Origin: Murdochiella vaginalis
GTDB lineage: Bacteria; Bacillota; Clostridia; Tissierellales; Peptoniphilaceae
Direction of reading: 5' to 3'
Length of the DNA stretch: 64,000 nt
NCBI RefSeq assembly: GCF_900119705.1
Contig: NZ_LT632322.1
Location: 806,001-870,000 of the forward strand
Numbering within the stretch: the stretch's first letter is position 1; every line of letters starts with the position of its first letter. This document shows positions 55,124 through 64,000 of this stretch, piece by piece. The position numbers were made by a program, and so were the translations under genes. The notes under the pieces were generated by a model that had not been told where the DNA came from, did not search any database, and saw only the letters and a list, made by a program, of their open reading frames with translations.

Positions 55124-57100
55124 TTAAGGGCGAAAAGTCTCCTTTGTGCGAGGCAGGCTCTCTTTCATTTCCCCGCGCTTGTACGCACGAATGAGTTCAT
55201 GCAGATGGTCGATCAACTTCTGGTCGGCTTTTCCCTTGTCCGTATCACCGATGAGGAAACGGCGCTCATAGCGATCGACGGTTTCCACATGGGGAGAATA
55301 GGTTTCCAAGCCATTGGTCAGCCCGTCGAAATCCTGATGTTCGGCTAAGGCAATATGGTGCGAGTTGAAGATTAGTGTATAGCCGGCGATGCCGGTTTTG
55401 GAATGATACGATTTCGCAATGCCACCGTCGATTACAAAGAGCTTGTTATTAGCTTTTTTCGGGCTCTGGCCCTCTTTGCTTTTAACCGGCACGTGGCCGT
55501 TGATGATATGCGCATGCGGATGGCTCATATCGAACGCCTCCAACAGATAGTCCGCAACGTCTTCATTATCGCAGAGGGAATAGTACGGATTCATCTTTTC
55601 TTTGCCCAGCGTTTTGTCTCCGACAAAGTAGTTTTCGAAGGTGGCCATTTTGCTTTTACCGAACATGGGACTTTTCGGACCGCACCAGAGATACCAAGTA
55701 AAATCGATGGCACTTTTCGTCTTTTCCTTGTCCCGTTCGCCGTAATACGCGGTGGTCATCATGTAGTCCACGTAATCCATCAGCTCTTTGCCGGCATAAG
55801 GATGTTCATCAATGACGAGCGAATCGAAGGTGGCATCTTCTTTTAAAGGCAAGCATCCATGGTAGAGTAAATTTCCGTTGTAACAGAGGTAACTCGACCC
55901 CTTTTGGAAGAGAAAACCGATATGGCGCGCCAAGCGCTCGCTGTGCATGAAGGAAGCGCGTAAATTGAAAACCAGATCCTCTTCTTCTTTGGTCAGTTTG
56001 AGGGGGTCTTCAGGATCTACGGTGGGGAAGTTCGTGTCGCGCAGAGGATAGCGCGTGCCATCCGTATCGACGTATTCCATCGTTTTCCAGTCCACTTTTT
56101 TTAATACAATACGCTCATTCATAGCATACTCGGGATGGCGCTCTAAAAGCTGTCCTTCCAGCTTGTTTTCCAATATGGCCACCGCTTTGTGCATTTGCGC
56201 CGCGCGTTCGATGGACCAGATATTATACACGTTCTCATCAAAAATCTTCGGCTGGAAATAGGTGCAGGGATCATCGCCATATACCGTCATCGCAAAATCG
56301 TTCAAAGCGCGAAGGTGAATGCCGTACCCGTCTTCCAGTACGTCAAACGTGTTGTAGCGGATGGCATTGCGCAGAACCGCCATCATGCAGGCTTCGTTAC
56401 CCAGTTGGGCACCCATCCAGACCACGTCATGGTTTCCCCACTGAATATCGACATTACGAAAAGCTATGAGTTCCTCGATAATTTTATCCGGGCCCGGTCC
56501 GCGATCAAAAATGTCACCGACGACGTGGATGTGGTTCACGCAGATGCGCTGAATGGTGTAGGAAAGGGCGCAGAGAAAATCATAGGCATCTTGTTCTTCG
56601 ATGATCGCATCGATGAGGGAGTAGTAATAGCTGCGGCGATCAATTTCCCCGTCGTTAATTTCGAGAAGTTCTTCGATAAGTGTCTTGTACTCGTCCGGAA
56701 GCTTTTGACGAATTTGTTCTCGCGGATATTTTGAGGCGATAAAGCGCGCCACTTCAATCAGTTCCAAAATGATTTTTCGCACCCAACGCTCGTCATCCAG
56801 ACGATCGATCTTTTTTTGTAGCGTTAATTCCGGATAATAAATCATTTCCGCAATTTCATTTTGATCGTCTTCGGAAAGGCGTGTCCGATAGACATCCCGT
56901 ATCTTTCGGCGAATATTGCCGGATGCGGAACGCAACAAATGAATAAAGGCGCGATCTTCCCCGTGCACGTCGCTGAAAAAGTATTCCGTTCCTTTCGGCA
57001 ACAGCATTTCTGTCTTGAGCCGAACAATCTCCCCCATTGCTGCCCGCCGATTCGGAAACTGTTTGGCCAGCATTCGCATCAGCATATTCTGCTTCACCAC
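55124..57100 (-). CDS. fbp: Fructose-1,6-bisphosphatase class III
   Basis: A 658-residue Firmicute-type FBPase of the metallophosphatase superfamily. The metal motifs are visible: FFSDVHGEDRAF, HVVGDIFDRGPGPD, IQWGNHDVVWMGA, and the late NGHVPVK. It carries out the key gluconeogenic step fructose 1,6-bisphosphate to fructose 6-phosphate. The start is GTG (tandem GTGGTG at 57100/57097) with AAGGAGTCTT upstream. Length compares with about 640-670 in the family. Confidence 0.95.
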   Translation of the reverse strand: MVKQNMLMRMLAKQFPNRRAAMGEIVRLKTEMLLPKGTEYFFSDVHGEDRAFIHLLRSASGNIRRKIRDVYRTRLSEDDQNEIAEMIYYPELTLQKKIDRLDDERWVRKIILELIEVARFIASKYPREQIRQKLPDEYKTLIEELLEINDGEIDRRSYYYSLIDAIIEEQDAYDFLCALSYTIQRICVNHIHVVGDIFDRGPGPDKIIEELIAFRNVDIQWGNHDVVWMGAQLGNEACMMAVLRNAIRYNTFDVLEDGYGIHLRALNDFAMTVYGDDPCTYFQPKIFDENVYNIWSIERAAQMHKAVAILENKLEGQLLERHPEYAMNERIVLKKVDWKTMEYVDTDGTRYPLRDTNFPTVDPEDPLKLTKEEEDLVFNLRASFMHSERLARHIGFLFQKGSSYLCYNGNLLYHGCLPLKEDATFDSLVIDEHPYAGKELMDYVDYMMTTAYYGERDKEKTKSAIDFTWYLWCGPKSPMFGKSKMATFENYFVGDKTLGKEKMNPYYSLCDNEDVADYLLEAFDMSHPHAHIINGHVPVKSKEGQSPKKANNKLFVIDGGIAKSYHSKTGIAGYTLIFNSHHIALAEHQDFDGLTNGLETYSPHVETVDRYERRFLIGDTDKGKADQKLIDHLHELIRAYKRGEMKESLPRTKETFRP

Positions 57101-57325
57101 AAGACTCCTTTCACTGCGACAGCTTTTCGGGCTTTTGAAATCCCATCCCGAAAAGCAAGCGCATTCTTCTCCTATCCAAAGTATAGCAAAAGCGAGCGTA
57201 TCTGCGCAGAAAATGCCGAAACGAGATACTGAAAGAGGATCGTAACCAACGGAAAAGTCGAGAGCGTAGATAGAGAGTTATAAGCACAGAGAAAAAAACG
57301 GATTTTGCAATGAAAAACAATAAAT

Positions 57326-57354
57326 TTGACAAACACAACACGTCCCGCTATACT
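57326..57354 (+). promoter_or_regulatory. Promoter of the lysine-riboswitch transporter operon
   Basis: TTGACA (57326-57331), 17 bp, TATACT (57349-57354). Transcription would start about 25 bases before the aptamer. Confidence 0.9.
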
Positions 57355-57384
57355 GATACGAAATTGAACTCCTTAATAATAAAA

Positions 57385-57548
57385 GGGGTAGAGGCGCGGG
57401 AGCGATGAGTATTTTCCGGAGGCGGTAGCCCGGGAAGGAAGAGAAAGGCAATCTCGCCGAAACGATGAAGCGGACACGTGACATTGTTGGGGCGGCATCA
57501 AACAGGTGTCGCACTGTCACCGAACAACGGTGGTGCGCTATCGGATTC
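57385..57548 (+). ncRNA. Lysine riboswitch (L box)
   Basis: The segment carries the L-box landmarks in order: P1 GGTAG with CTATC (57538-57542); GTAGAGGCGCG and ATGAGTA just after P1; the GGGAAGG and GAAAGG blocks; TCGCCGAA; and GTCGCACTGTCACC ahead of the P1 3' strand. A strong terminator follows, so lysine should switch transcription off. It sits in the 5' leader of an amino-acid ABC transporter operon. Confidence 0.9.
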
Positions 57549-57557
57549 GAGAGGGAT

Positions 57558-57582
57558 GAGAAGGCGCAGCCTTCTCTTTTTT
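57558..57582 (+). terminator. Riboswitch-controlled terminator
   Basis: GAGAAGGC, GCA loop, GCCTTCTC (57569-57576), then T6. It is directly downstream of the lysine aptamer. Confidence 0.9.
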
Positions 57583-57639
57583 CTTTTCGGGTCCTAATGG
57601 CTGTCGAATGGGAGAAAGAAACGACAGAAGGAGGAGATC

Positions 57640-59202
57640 ATGAAAACAGGAAAAAAACTGGGCTTATTGCTATTGGTACTCTGTTTGCTCTTGCCCCTTC
57701 CGGTGGAGGCAAGCGGAGAAACCGAAACCTTTATCGTGGGCATGGAGGTAAACTATGCGCCGTTTAACTGGTCGCAGACGACCGATGCCGATGGGGCGGT
57801 TCCGGTGGAAAACAGTCCGGGCGAGTATGCAAACGGCTATGACGTGTGGATGGCAAAACGCCTTGCGGAAGGCTTGGGCAAAACGCTGGTCATCCGCAAG
57901 ATTGAATGGGATGGCCTGCCTCCTGCTTTAACGTCAGGAAAGATTGATGCCATTATCGCCGGCATGAGCCCGACGCCCGAACGCAAGAAAGAAGTCGATT
58001 TTACCGAGCAATACTATGCTTCGGATTTGGTGATGGTGGTTCGAAAAGACGGGAAATATGCAAATGCGAAAGCACTTGCCGATTTTCGTGGCGCTAAAAT
58101 TACCGGACAGCTCAACACCTTTCATTATGAGGTGATCGATCAGATTGAAGGCGTAGCGAAACAGGCGCCGCTTGATACATTTTCCACGATGATTACGGCA
58201 TTGAATGCCGGATCCATTGACGGCTATGTTTCAGAACGGCCGGGCGCGTTAGCGGCGGTTATGGCGAATCCGAATTTAGCCATGGTCGTTTTTGCTCCGG
58301 GGAAGGGCTTCGTCGCAGATCCCGAAAATACCACCATTGCAGTGGGCGTACGCAAAGGCGACGCTTTAAAAGAACAAATCAACCATATTCTTGCGGAAAT
58401 ACCGGAGGAAGAACGCCAACAGGCCATGGATGCCATGGTCACCCTGCAGAATCGCGGCGAAAGCGGAAGTACCTCTTTTCTCGATGAGGTGCGCGCTATT
58501 TGGGATACCTATTCTTCTCTTTTCCTGCGCGGCACGGGCGTAACGCTTCTGATCTCGTTTCTGGGAACGGCATTCGGTCTCGGCATCGGCTTTGTTGTCC
58601 AGGTCATCCGCACCATTCCGACCAAAAAGAAAAGAGGCGTGAACAAAGTGCTGATTCGCCTGCTGCAGCTTTTGGGTACGGCGTATGTCGAGGTGTTTCG
58701 TTCGACACCCATGATTGTACAGGCCATGCTCATTTTCTACGGTAGCAAACAGTTTTTCCACGTAGATATGGACCCGCTCTTTGCAGCTTGCCTGATCGTA
58801 TCGATTAATACAGGCGCCTATCTTGCGGAAACCATTCGCGGAGGCATTGATTCCGTGGATGTCGGGCAATTTGAAGCGGCGCGGGCCATTGGCCTCGGCC
58901 ATGGACAGATGATGATCCATGTGATTTTGCCACAAGCCATGCGTGCGATTTTACCGTCCATCGGCAATGAGCTGGTTGTAAACATTAAAGACACATCCGT
59001 CTTAAACGTCATTTCCGTAACGGAACTCTTCTTTGTGACCAAGAGCGTTGCGGGATCCACGTTCCAGATTTTTCAGGCGTATTTTATCGTAGCCCTCATC
59101 TACTTTGTGTTGACGCGCCTGGCCAACTTTATCATTCGGACCCTCAGCCGGAAATTCAGTCCGGATGTGCCTTTTACCATCAAGAGTGCAACGGAGGCGT
59201 AA
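57640..59202 (+). CDS. Fused amino-acid-binding protein and permease of an ABC importer (probably lysine)
   Basis: A 520-residue fusion. Residues 1-25 are a signal sequence. Residues ~28-270 form a family 3 binding domain (FIVGMEVNYAPFNW, YDVWMAKRLAEGLGKTLV, SGKIDAIIAGMSPTPERKKEVDFT). The rest is a His/Gln/Arg-type permease (EVFRSTPMIVQAMLIFYG, TGAYLAETIRGGIDSVDVGQFEAARAIGL, VNIKDTSVLNVI). The binding domain is thus tethered to the channel outside the membrane. The lysine riboswitch in the leader indicates lysine import; motifs alone would not separate it from arginine. ATG follows GAAGGAGGAGATC. Confidence 0.92.
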   Translation: MKTGKKLGLLLLVLCLLLPLPVEASGETETFIVGMEVNYAPFNWSQTTDADGAVPVENSPGEYANGYDVWMAKRLAEGLGKTLVIRKIEWDGLPPALTSGKIDAIIAGMSPTPERKKEVDFTEQYYASDLVMVVRKDGKYANAKALADFRGAKITGQLNTFHYEVIDQIEGVAKQAPLDTFSTMITALNAGSIDGYVSERPGALAAVMANPNLAMVVFAPGKGFVADPENTTIAVGVRKGDALKEQINHILAEIPEEERQQAMDAMVTLQNRGESGSTSFLDEVRAIWDTYSSLFLRGTGVTLLISFLGTAFGLGIGFVVQVIRTIPTKKKRGVNKVLIRLLQLLGTAYVEVFRSTPMIVQAMLIFYGSKQFFHVDMDPLFAACLIVSINTGAYLAETIRGGIDSVDVGQFEAARAIGLGHGQMMIHVILPQAMRAILPSIGNELVVNIKDTSVLNVISVTELFFVTKSVAGSTFQIFQAYFIVALIYFVLTRLANFIIRTLSRKFSPDVPFTIKSATEA

Positions 59203-59203
59203 T

Positions 59204-59941
59204 ATGGAAAAGCAAGCTATTCTTACGATTGAACACCTGCAAAAATCCTTTGGGGAAGAAGTGGTTTTAAAAGATCTTTCGCTTTCTCTGTATGCCGGGG
59301 AAGTCGTATCGCTTATCGGCCCGTCCGGCGCGGGGAAATCAACCTTTCTACGTTGCGTGAATCTGTTGGAAGAACCGACGGCCGGGCAAATTCTATTTCA
59401 CGGCTGCTCCATTCTGGATCCGACCTTTGATCTGCTTCGCTATCATGCCAAGGTGGGCATGGTCTTTCAACAGTTTAATCTGTTTCGAAATTTGAGCGTG
59501 ATGGAAAACTGCACGCTTGCGCAGATGAAAGTATTGCATCGCGCAAAAAAACAAGCGCAGGACGTGGCCATGAAAAACCTGCAACGCGTGGGCATGGCAG
59601 AGTATGTGCAAGCGAAGCCCGCACAATTATCCGGCGGGCAGCAGCAGCGTGTTGCGATTGCACGTGCTCTTTCGATGGATCCGGAAGTGCTTCTGTTTGA
59701 TGAACCGACATCCGCCTTAGATCCGCAAAATGTGGGGGAGGTGCTCAGCATTATTGAGGATTTAGCAAAGGGCGGTATGACCATGATGGTTGTTTCCCAT
59801 GACATCTCTTTTGCGCGCCGGATCGCCCATCGCATAGCCTTTTTACGCGATGGCTATATTGAAGAAATCGGAAGCCCGGAAGAAATTTTTACGCATCCCA
59901 AGAGCGAAGCGTTGAAGCAGTTTGTGCAGCAACAGGAATGA
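59204..59941 (+). CDS. Amino-acid ABC transporter ATP-binding protein
   Basis: A 245-residue ATPase of the GlnQ/HisP group: GPSGAGKST, LSGGQQQRVAIARAL, VLLFDEPTSALDPQNVGEV and the switch His in VVSHDIS. Start ATG at 59204 lies 2 bases after the previous stop and 7 after GGAGG. It powers the fused importer and is the last gene of the riboswitch operon. Confidence 0.94.
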   Translation: MEKQAILTIEHLQKSFGEEVVLKDLSLSLYAGEVVSLIGPSGAGKSTFLRCVNLLEEPTAGQILFHGCSILDPTFDLLRYHAKVGMVFQQFNLFRNLSVMENCTLAQMKVLHRAKKQAQDVAMKNLQRVGMAEYVQAKPAQLSGGQQQRVAIARALSMDPEVLLFDEPTSALDPQNVGEVLSIIEDLAKGGMTMMVVSHDISFARRIAHRIAFLRDGYIEEIGSPEEIFTHPKSEALKQFVQQQE

Positions 59942-60009
59942 TCGGAAATTCTCACGTGGCCTTTGTGGTTTTCCATGCATCGGTTTTGTCTTTCTATTCT
60001 TTGAAGAAA

Positions 60010-60041
60010 AAAATTCTGATCCCAAGATCGGAATTTTTTTT
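60010..60041 (+). terminator. Terminator of the lysine transporter operon
   Basis: AAATTCTGATC and GATCGGAATTT form a hairpin (one T-G pair) with CCAA loop, followed by eight T residues. Confidence 0.9.
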
Positions 60042-60051
60042 GCATTTTGAC

Positions 60052-60080
60052 TTGCCAAAGGGATAAATGTTGTGTAGAAT
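60052..60080 (+). promoter_or_regulatory. Candidate promoter of the S10 operon
   Basis: TTGCCA (60052-60057), 17 bp, TAGAAT (60075-60080). It would give a leader of about 300 nt. Confidence 0.65.
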
Positions 60081-60390
60081 AATCGAGTGTCCAGAAATAC
60101 GGGCGATGAAGCGAGAGGTTGCTCGAACGTCCAAGGACCTCTAAAGGCGTTGCAATACAGCGTACTAGAGGAAAAGACGTAGGTCGAGGGAATTTTCGTG
60201 GAGCAGTTCGATACCATTCGAACGACGGAAAACCGGTATTTCTTTTTTTAGGCGGGCATAGGACACGCCCGGCTCAGTGTATCGGCGAACCGGCGTAAAC
60301 CTTCCTTAATAAAGGACAGAGCAATAGAATTCCTTGGAAATCCATCGAAATCCTGTTCTGCCGGAAGGAGCGCAAAACCAAGGAGGAAAA
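60081..60390 (+). other. Long 5' leader of the S10 operon
   Basis: About 310 nt without a coding frame separate the promoter from rpsJ. It contains the hairpin GTTCGA-TACCAT-TCGAAC (60207-60224), which shares bases with an alternative pairing of ATACC (60212-60216) and GGTAT that leads into TTCTTTTTTTA near 60240-60250. This is an attenuator-like arrangement. S10 leaders are targets of L4 autoregulation in several bacteria; whether that applies here is unknown. Confidence 0.5.
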
Positions 60391-60699
60391 ATGGCGAATC
60401 AGAAGATCAGAATCCGGCTTCGTGCGTATGATCATGAAGTCATCGACGCGTCAGCGGCGAAAATTGTCGAAGCGTGCAAGCGTTCCGGTGCAGACGTATC
60501 CGGACCGATTCCACTGCCGACGGACAAAGAAGTCATCACCATTCTGCGCGCTGTCCATAAATATAAGGACTCGCGTGAACAGTTCGAGCAAAGAACGCAT
60601 AAGCGCTTAATCGATATCGTTAATCCCAATGTCAAGACATTGGAAGCACTTAAAAAGCTGAACTTGCCGGCTGGTGTGGACATCGAGATCAAACTGTAA
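60391..60699 (+). CDS. rpsJ: Ribosomal protein S10
   Basis: 102 residues, full length: [61 protein letters not shown]. Small-subunit protein, also NusE in antitermination. ATG follows AGGAGGAAAA. First gene of the operon. Confidence 0.98.
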   Translation: MANQKIRIRLRAYDHEVIDASAAKIVEACKRSGADVSGPIPLPTDKEVITILRAVHKYKDSREQFEQRTHKRLIDIVNPNVKTLEALKKLNLPAGVDIEIKL

Positions 60700-60746
60700 C
60701 CCCATTAGAATGATCGCGAAAGCGATCCGCTGTAAAGGAGGAACTC

Positions 60747-61382
60747 GTGAAGAGTATATTGGGCAAGAAGATCGGGATGACCCAGATCTTCGACGAAGAC
60801 GGCATTGTCACGCCGGTGACGGTCGTGCAGGCCGGACCCCTGGTGGTAACCCAGGTCAAAACGACGGAAAAAGATGGCTACAACGCCATTCAGGTCGGCT
60901 ACGGCGAAGAGAAAGAAAAGCATCTTACGAAGCCGCTGAAGGGACATTTTCATAAAGCGAATGTCGCCTATAAAAAGACGCTGCGCGAAATTCGCGTAGA
61001 CGAGGGCGAAACATTCGAACCGGGTCAGGAAATTACCGTTTCCCTGTTCGCAGCCGGTGATGTGGTCGATGTGATCGGCACATCCAAAGGGAAGGGCACA
61101 CAAGGCGCCATCCGCCGCTGGAATTATGGTCGCGGCCCGATGGGACACGGCTCCAAGTCCCACCGCGTTGGCGGAGCACGTGCGGCTGGATCGTATCCGG
61201 CGCGTGTTTTCCCGGGAACAAAGGGATCCGGAAAAATGGGACATGATCGGGTAACGGTACAGAATTTGACTGTAGTGCGCGTTGACGAGGAAAACAACAT
61301 GATCCTCATCAAAGGTGCACTGCCTGGCCCCAAGGGCAGTCTGGTCACAATTCGTGCGGCCAAGAAAGCCCGGACCAAGTAA
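60747..61382 (+). CDS. rplC: Ribosomal protein L3
   Basis: 211 residues with the L3 landmarks [18 protein letters not shown] and [30 protein letters not shown]. Large-subunit protein near the peptidyl-transferase centre. GTG start with AAAGGAGG upstream. Confidence 0.98.
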   Translation: MKSILGKKIGMTQIFDEDGIVTPVTVVQAGPLVVTQVKTTEKDGYNAIQVGYGEEKEKHLTKPLKGHFHKANVAYKKTLREIRVDEGETFEPGQEITVSLFAAGDVVDVIGTSKGKGTQGAIRRWNYGRGPMGHGSKSHRVGGARAAGSYPARVFPGTKGSGKMGHDRVTVQNLTVVRVDEENNMILIKGALPGPKGSLVTIRAAKKARTK

Positions 61383-61393
61383 GGAGGACGGAA

Positions 61394-62017
61394 ATGCCAA
61401 AAGTGAATGTAGTAAAGCAGACCGGTGAAGTCGTCGGCGAACTGGAGCTGGCTCCGGAGCTGTTTGATGTTGACGTCAACGAGCATACCGTCTACACCGT
61501 CGTGAAGAATTTGCTGGCGAACAGACGCCAGGGAACACAGTCGGCCAAAACGCGCGCCGAAGTTCGTGGCGGTGGCCGCAAGCCATATCGCCAAAAGGGA
61601 ACCGGACGTGCCCGTGCCGGCTCGAGAACCCAGCCGAACTGGCGTGGCGGCGGCATGGTCTTCGCCGTCAAACCGCGCAGCTATCGTTATACGACGCCGA
61701 AGAAGATTCGTCGCATAGCGCTGAAATCGGTATTGACAGCCAAGGTTCGTGCAGACGAGCTCATCGTGTTGGATGCTCTAAAGCTGGATGCGTTCAGTAC
61801 GAAACAGGCCGCAGCGGTACTTCAAGCGATCCATGCCGACAAAAAAGCCTACATCGTTGTTCATGAGGCGGATGAGCAGTTGATCCGCTCTTTCCGCAAC
61901 ATCCCGACGGTGGAAACCGTTGAGGTGGACAGCATCAACGTTTACGATCTCATGCGTTTCAACTCGCTGATCATGACGAAAGATGCCGTGAAAAAGGCAG
62001 AGGAGGTCTTTCAATAA
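61394..62017 (+). CDS. rplD: Ribosomal protein L4
   Basis: 207 residues: [25 protein letters not shown] is the conserved basic loop lining the exit tunnel. In some bacteria L4 represses its own operon at the S10 leader. Its stop shares one base with the rplW start (TAATG). Confidence 0.98.
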   Translation: MPKVNVVKQTGEVVGELELAPELFDVDVNEHTVYTVVKNLLANRRQGTQSAKTRAEVRGGGRKPYRQKGTGRARAGSRTQPNWRGGGMVFAVKPRSYRYTTPKKIRRIALKSVLTAKVRADELIVLDALKLDAFSTKQAAAVLQAIHADKKAYIVVHEADEQLIRSFRNIPTVETVEVDSINVYDLMRFNSLIMTKDAVKKAEEVFQ

Positions 62018-62310
62018 TGAAAACTCCATTTGATATCATCATCGCTCCGGTCATCACGGAGAAATCCATGGCGGATATGGCGGAACATAAATACACCTTC
62101 CGCGTCGATGCTAAGAGCAACAAAGCGGAAATTCGCCATGCTGTCGAAGAAGCCTTTGATGGCGTCACGGTTAAGCGTGTCAACACGATTACCATGAAAG
62201 GCAAAACCAAGCGCGTGGGGAACCACAAGACGAAGAGCTCCGATTGGAAAAAAGCCATCGTCACCCTCACGGAAGACTCGAAGGAAATCGAGTTCTTCGA
62301 AGGAATGTAA
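62017..62310 (+). CDS. rplW: Ribosomal protein L23
   Basis: 97 residues ([39 protein letters not shown]). Sits at the tunnel exit and docks trigger factor and SRP. GGAGGTC lies upstream inside rplD. Confidence 0.98.
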   Translation: MKTPFDIIIAPVITEKSMADMAEHKYTFRVDAKSNKAEIRHAVEEAFDGVTVKRVNTITMKGKTKRVGNHKTKSSDWKKAIVTLTEDSKEIEFFEGM

Positions 62311-62325
62311 TCGAGGAGGGATGCA

Positions 62326-63153
62326 ATGGGAATCAGAAGATATAAACCAACCTCGGCAGGCCGTCGCGTTATGCGCGTACTGACCTTTGAGGAAATTACG
62401 AAATCCACCCCGGAAAAATCGCTGACGGTCAACCTGAAGCGTTCGGGCGGGCGCACGAATAACGGGCGCACAACGCTGCGTTTCCGTGGAGGCGGCGCAA
62501 AGCGCCGTTATCGCATCATCGACTTTAAGCGCAACAAGGACAACATCCCGGCGACCGTTTCGTCGATCGAATACGATCCGAACCGTTCCGCCAACATTGC
62601 GCTCTTGGTCTATGCCGACGGTGAAAAGCGCTACATTTTAGCACCGCGCGGACTGCAAGTCGGTCAGCACGTGGAATCCGGCGATAACGTGGATATTACG
62701 GTCGGCAATGCTTTACCGCTTCGTTTCATCCCGGTTGGCCAGACGATTCACAATATCGAGATGAAGCCGGGCAAAGGTGCACAGCTGGTTCGTACGGCCG
62801 GTGCCGAAGCTCAGTTAATGGCGAAGGAAGGCAAGTATGCACAGCTTCGCATGCCCTCCGGCGAGTATCGCTTGATTTCGCTGGACTGCAAAGCGACGAT
62901 CGGCGCGGTCGGGAACCCGGATCACGGCCTGGTACGTCTTGGTAAAGCCGGTAAAAAACGCTATCTCGGCCGCAAGCCTCATGTTCGCGGTTCGGCGATG
63001 AACCCGGTAGACCATCCGCACGGCGGTGGTGAGGGACGCGCTCCGGTAGGCCGTCCGGCACCGATGACCCCGTGGGGCAAAAAATCACGTGGCGTGAAGA
63101 CCCGCACAGCGAAACAATCCGACAAGATGATTGTTCGCCGTCGCACGAAGTAA
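62326..63153 (+). CDS. rplB: Ribosomal protein L2
   Basis: 275 residues: [13 protein letters not shown] start, [18 protein letters not shown], and the conserved [18 protein letters not shown] with the His needed for peptidyl transfer support. ATG follows GGAGGGATGCA. Confidence 0.98.
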   Translation: MGIRRYKPTSAGRRVMRVLTFEEITKSTPEKSLTVNLKRSGGRTNNGRTTLRFRGGGAKRRYRIIDFKRNKDNIPATVSSIEYDPNRSANIALLVYADGEKRYILAPRGLQVGQHVESGDNVDITVGNALPLRFIPVGQTIHNIEMKPGKGAQLVRTAGAEAQLMAKEGKYAQLRMPSGEYRLISLDCKATIGAVGNPDHGLVRLGKAGKKRYLGRKPHVRGSAMNPVDHPHGGGEGRAPVGRPAPMTPWGKKSRGVKTRTAKQSDKMIVRRRTK

Positions 63154-63165
63154 CAGGAGGATGGC

Positions 63166-63450
63166 ATGAGCAGATCTTTGAAGAAAGGGCCTTTTGTAGA
63201 TGACCACCTGATGAAAAAGGTGGAGGCTCTTAATGAATCCAATAAGAAAATGGTGATCAAGACGTGGTCCCGTCGCTCGACGATCTTCCCGCAATTTGTG
63301 GGCCACACGATCGCTGTGCACGATGGAAGAAAACACGTACCCATCTATATCACAGAAGATATGGTCGGACATAAACTCGGCGAGTTTGTCCCCACCCGTA
63401 CATTCAGAGGACATGCCGGGAAAGCGGATAAGCAGAGTGGCGTACGCTAG
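63166..63450 (+). CDS. rpsS: Ribosomal protein S19
   Basis: 94 residues: [18 protein letters not shown] and the C-terminal [21 protein letters not shown] follows AGGAGGATGGC. Confidence 0.98.
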   Translation: MSRSLKKGPFVDDHLMKKVEALNESNKKMVIKTWSRRSTIFPQFVGHTIAVHDGRKHVPIYITEDMVGHKLGEFVPTRTFRGHAGKADKQSGVR

Positions 63451-63460
63451 GAGGTAGGAC

Positions 63461-63808
63461 ATGGAAGCAAGAGCAGAAGCAAAATATGTTCGCGTCTCTC
63501 CCCGCAAGGTGAACTACATCTGCAAAGAGATTCGCGGCAAACAAGTGGATGAAGCGCTGACCATTCTGCATTTCACCCCGAAAAAAGGCGCGGAAGTGCT
63601 GGAAAAAGTTCTGCGTTCGGCCATTGCCAATGCGGAAAACAACCTGAGCCTGGATCGCGAAGGGCTGGTGGTTCGTCAGGCATGGGCCAATGACGGCCCG
63701 ACCATGAAGCGTTGGCATCCGAAAGCGAAAGGTGCAGCATATCCGATTCTCAAGAGAACGTCGCACATCGGCGTTGTGGTCAGTGAAAAAGAGGAGGAAG
63801 AGCGCTAA
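63461..63808 (+). CDS. rplV: Ribosomal protein L22
   Basis: 115 residues: [19 protein letters not shown] and the tunnel loop APRAKGRA-like [25 protein letters not shown] follows AGGAGGTAGGAC. The stop shares one base with rpsC. Confidence 0.98.
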   Translation: MEARAEAKYVRVSPRKVNYICKEIRGKQVDEALTILHFTPKKGAEVLEKVLRSAIANAENNLSLDREGLVVRQAWANDGPTMKRWHPKAKGAAYPILKRTSHIGVVVSEKEEEER

Positions 63809-64000
63809 TGGGTCAAAAGGTACATCCGAAGGGAATGCGCGTCGGCGTCATCAAGGATTGGGATTCCAATTGGTTTGCCGGCAGCGCACAGTTTCCGAAG
63901 TTGATTAAAGAGGATCATGAGATCCGCAAGATGGTCAAGAAAGAGTTGTTCGAGGCTGGCATCTCCGATATAAAAATCGAACGCACCATGGGTCGTGTAC
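63808..64000 (+). CDS. rpsC: Ribosomal protein S3 (3' end outside window)
   Basis: The first 64 residues are visible: [23 protein letters not shown] and the following KH-domain start (EHEIRK-like [25 protein letters not shown]). The start overlaps the rplV stop (TAATG), with GAGGAGGAAGAG upstream. Confidence 0.96.
   Translation, partial: MGQKVHPKGMRVGVIKDWDSNWFAGSAQFPKLIKEDHEIRKMVKKELFEAGISDIKIERTMGRV

Noticed and set aside
57340-57600. T-box leader
   Set aside because: No T-box sequence (TGGNACCGCG); the landmarks are those of a lysine L box.

Overview
The window reads as chromosomal DNA of a low-to-medium GC anaerobic Firmicute. The signs are the V-type ATP synthase operon instead of an F-type one, a class III fructose-1,6-bisphosphatase, an L-box lysine riboswitch, GntR/YtrA, Mga-like and RpiR regulators, AGGAGG ribosome binding sites, and tRNA genes without encoded CCA. 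The gene set (peptide and amino-acid use, Na+-type V-ATPase, sugar ABC and TRAP uptake) would suit a Gram-positive anaerobic coccus of the Peptoniphilaceae type; that placement is inference.

Layout. 1-7.2 kb: end of a degenerate ABC exporter subunit, pepT, a small acetyltransferase, a striking 0.9 kb array of 43-bp palindromic repeats, a GntR-ABC efflux operon, a nucleotidyltransferase and a zinc-ribbon membrane protein. 7.2-7.6 kb: tRNA-Thr and tRNA-Lys with promoter and terminator, then a small three-copy inverted-repeat array. 8.0-16.7 kb: complete nine-gene V-ATPase operon whose proteolipid carries the Na+-binding residues. 16.8-24 kb: a phosphoesterase, a nitroreductase, an alarmone-synthetase-like protein, an MTA/SAH deaminase, an AcpS-NnrD fusion, a MazF toxin without visible antitoxin, and methionine aminopeptidase. 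24-32.7 kb: Mga-like regulator, then a complete D-allose operon (LacI regulator, ABC importer, kinase, isomerase, epimerase) behind a consensus promoter and a perfect 24-bp operator. 32.7-35.9 kb: a flavin reductase-DUF4298 fusion, and a TetR operon with two membrane proteins behind tandem palindromic operators.

36-46.4 kb: a visibly AT-richer catabolic cluster (RpiR regulator, zinc dehydrogenase, LsrF/FbaB-type aldolase, FGGY kinase, TRAP transporter, hydroxyacid dehydrogenase, glycerate 2-kinase). Two related structured elements lie at its two ends in inverted orientation. The enzymes can be ordered into a hypothetical route: aldonate, 5-keto-aldonate, its 6-phosphate, then DHAP plus tartronate semialdehyde, glycerate and 2-phosphoglycerate.

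46.5-60 kb: aldo-keto reductase, glycerol kinase with an alanine/Na+ symporter, a cupin-like protein, a folate-type ECF S component, a DUF1275 protein, a ZIP transporter, a lipase-like hydrolase, class III FBPase, and a lysine riboswitch ahead of a fused binding-protein/permease ABC transporter. 60-64 kb: start of the S10 ribosomal protein operon (rpsJ-rplC-rplD-rplW-rplB-rpsS-rplV-rpsC), with a roughly 310-nt leader.

All calls come from reading the sequence and translations. No database search, folding or alignment program was run.
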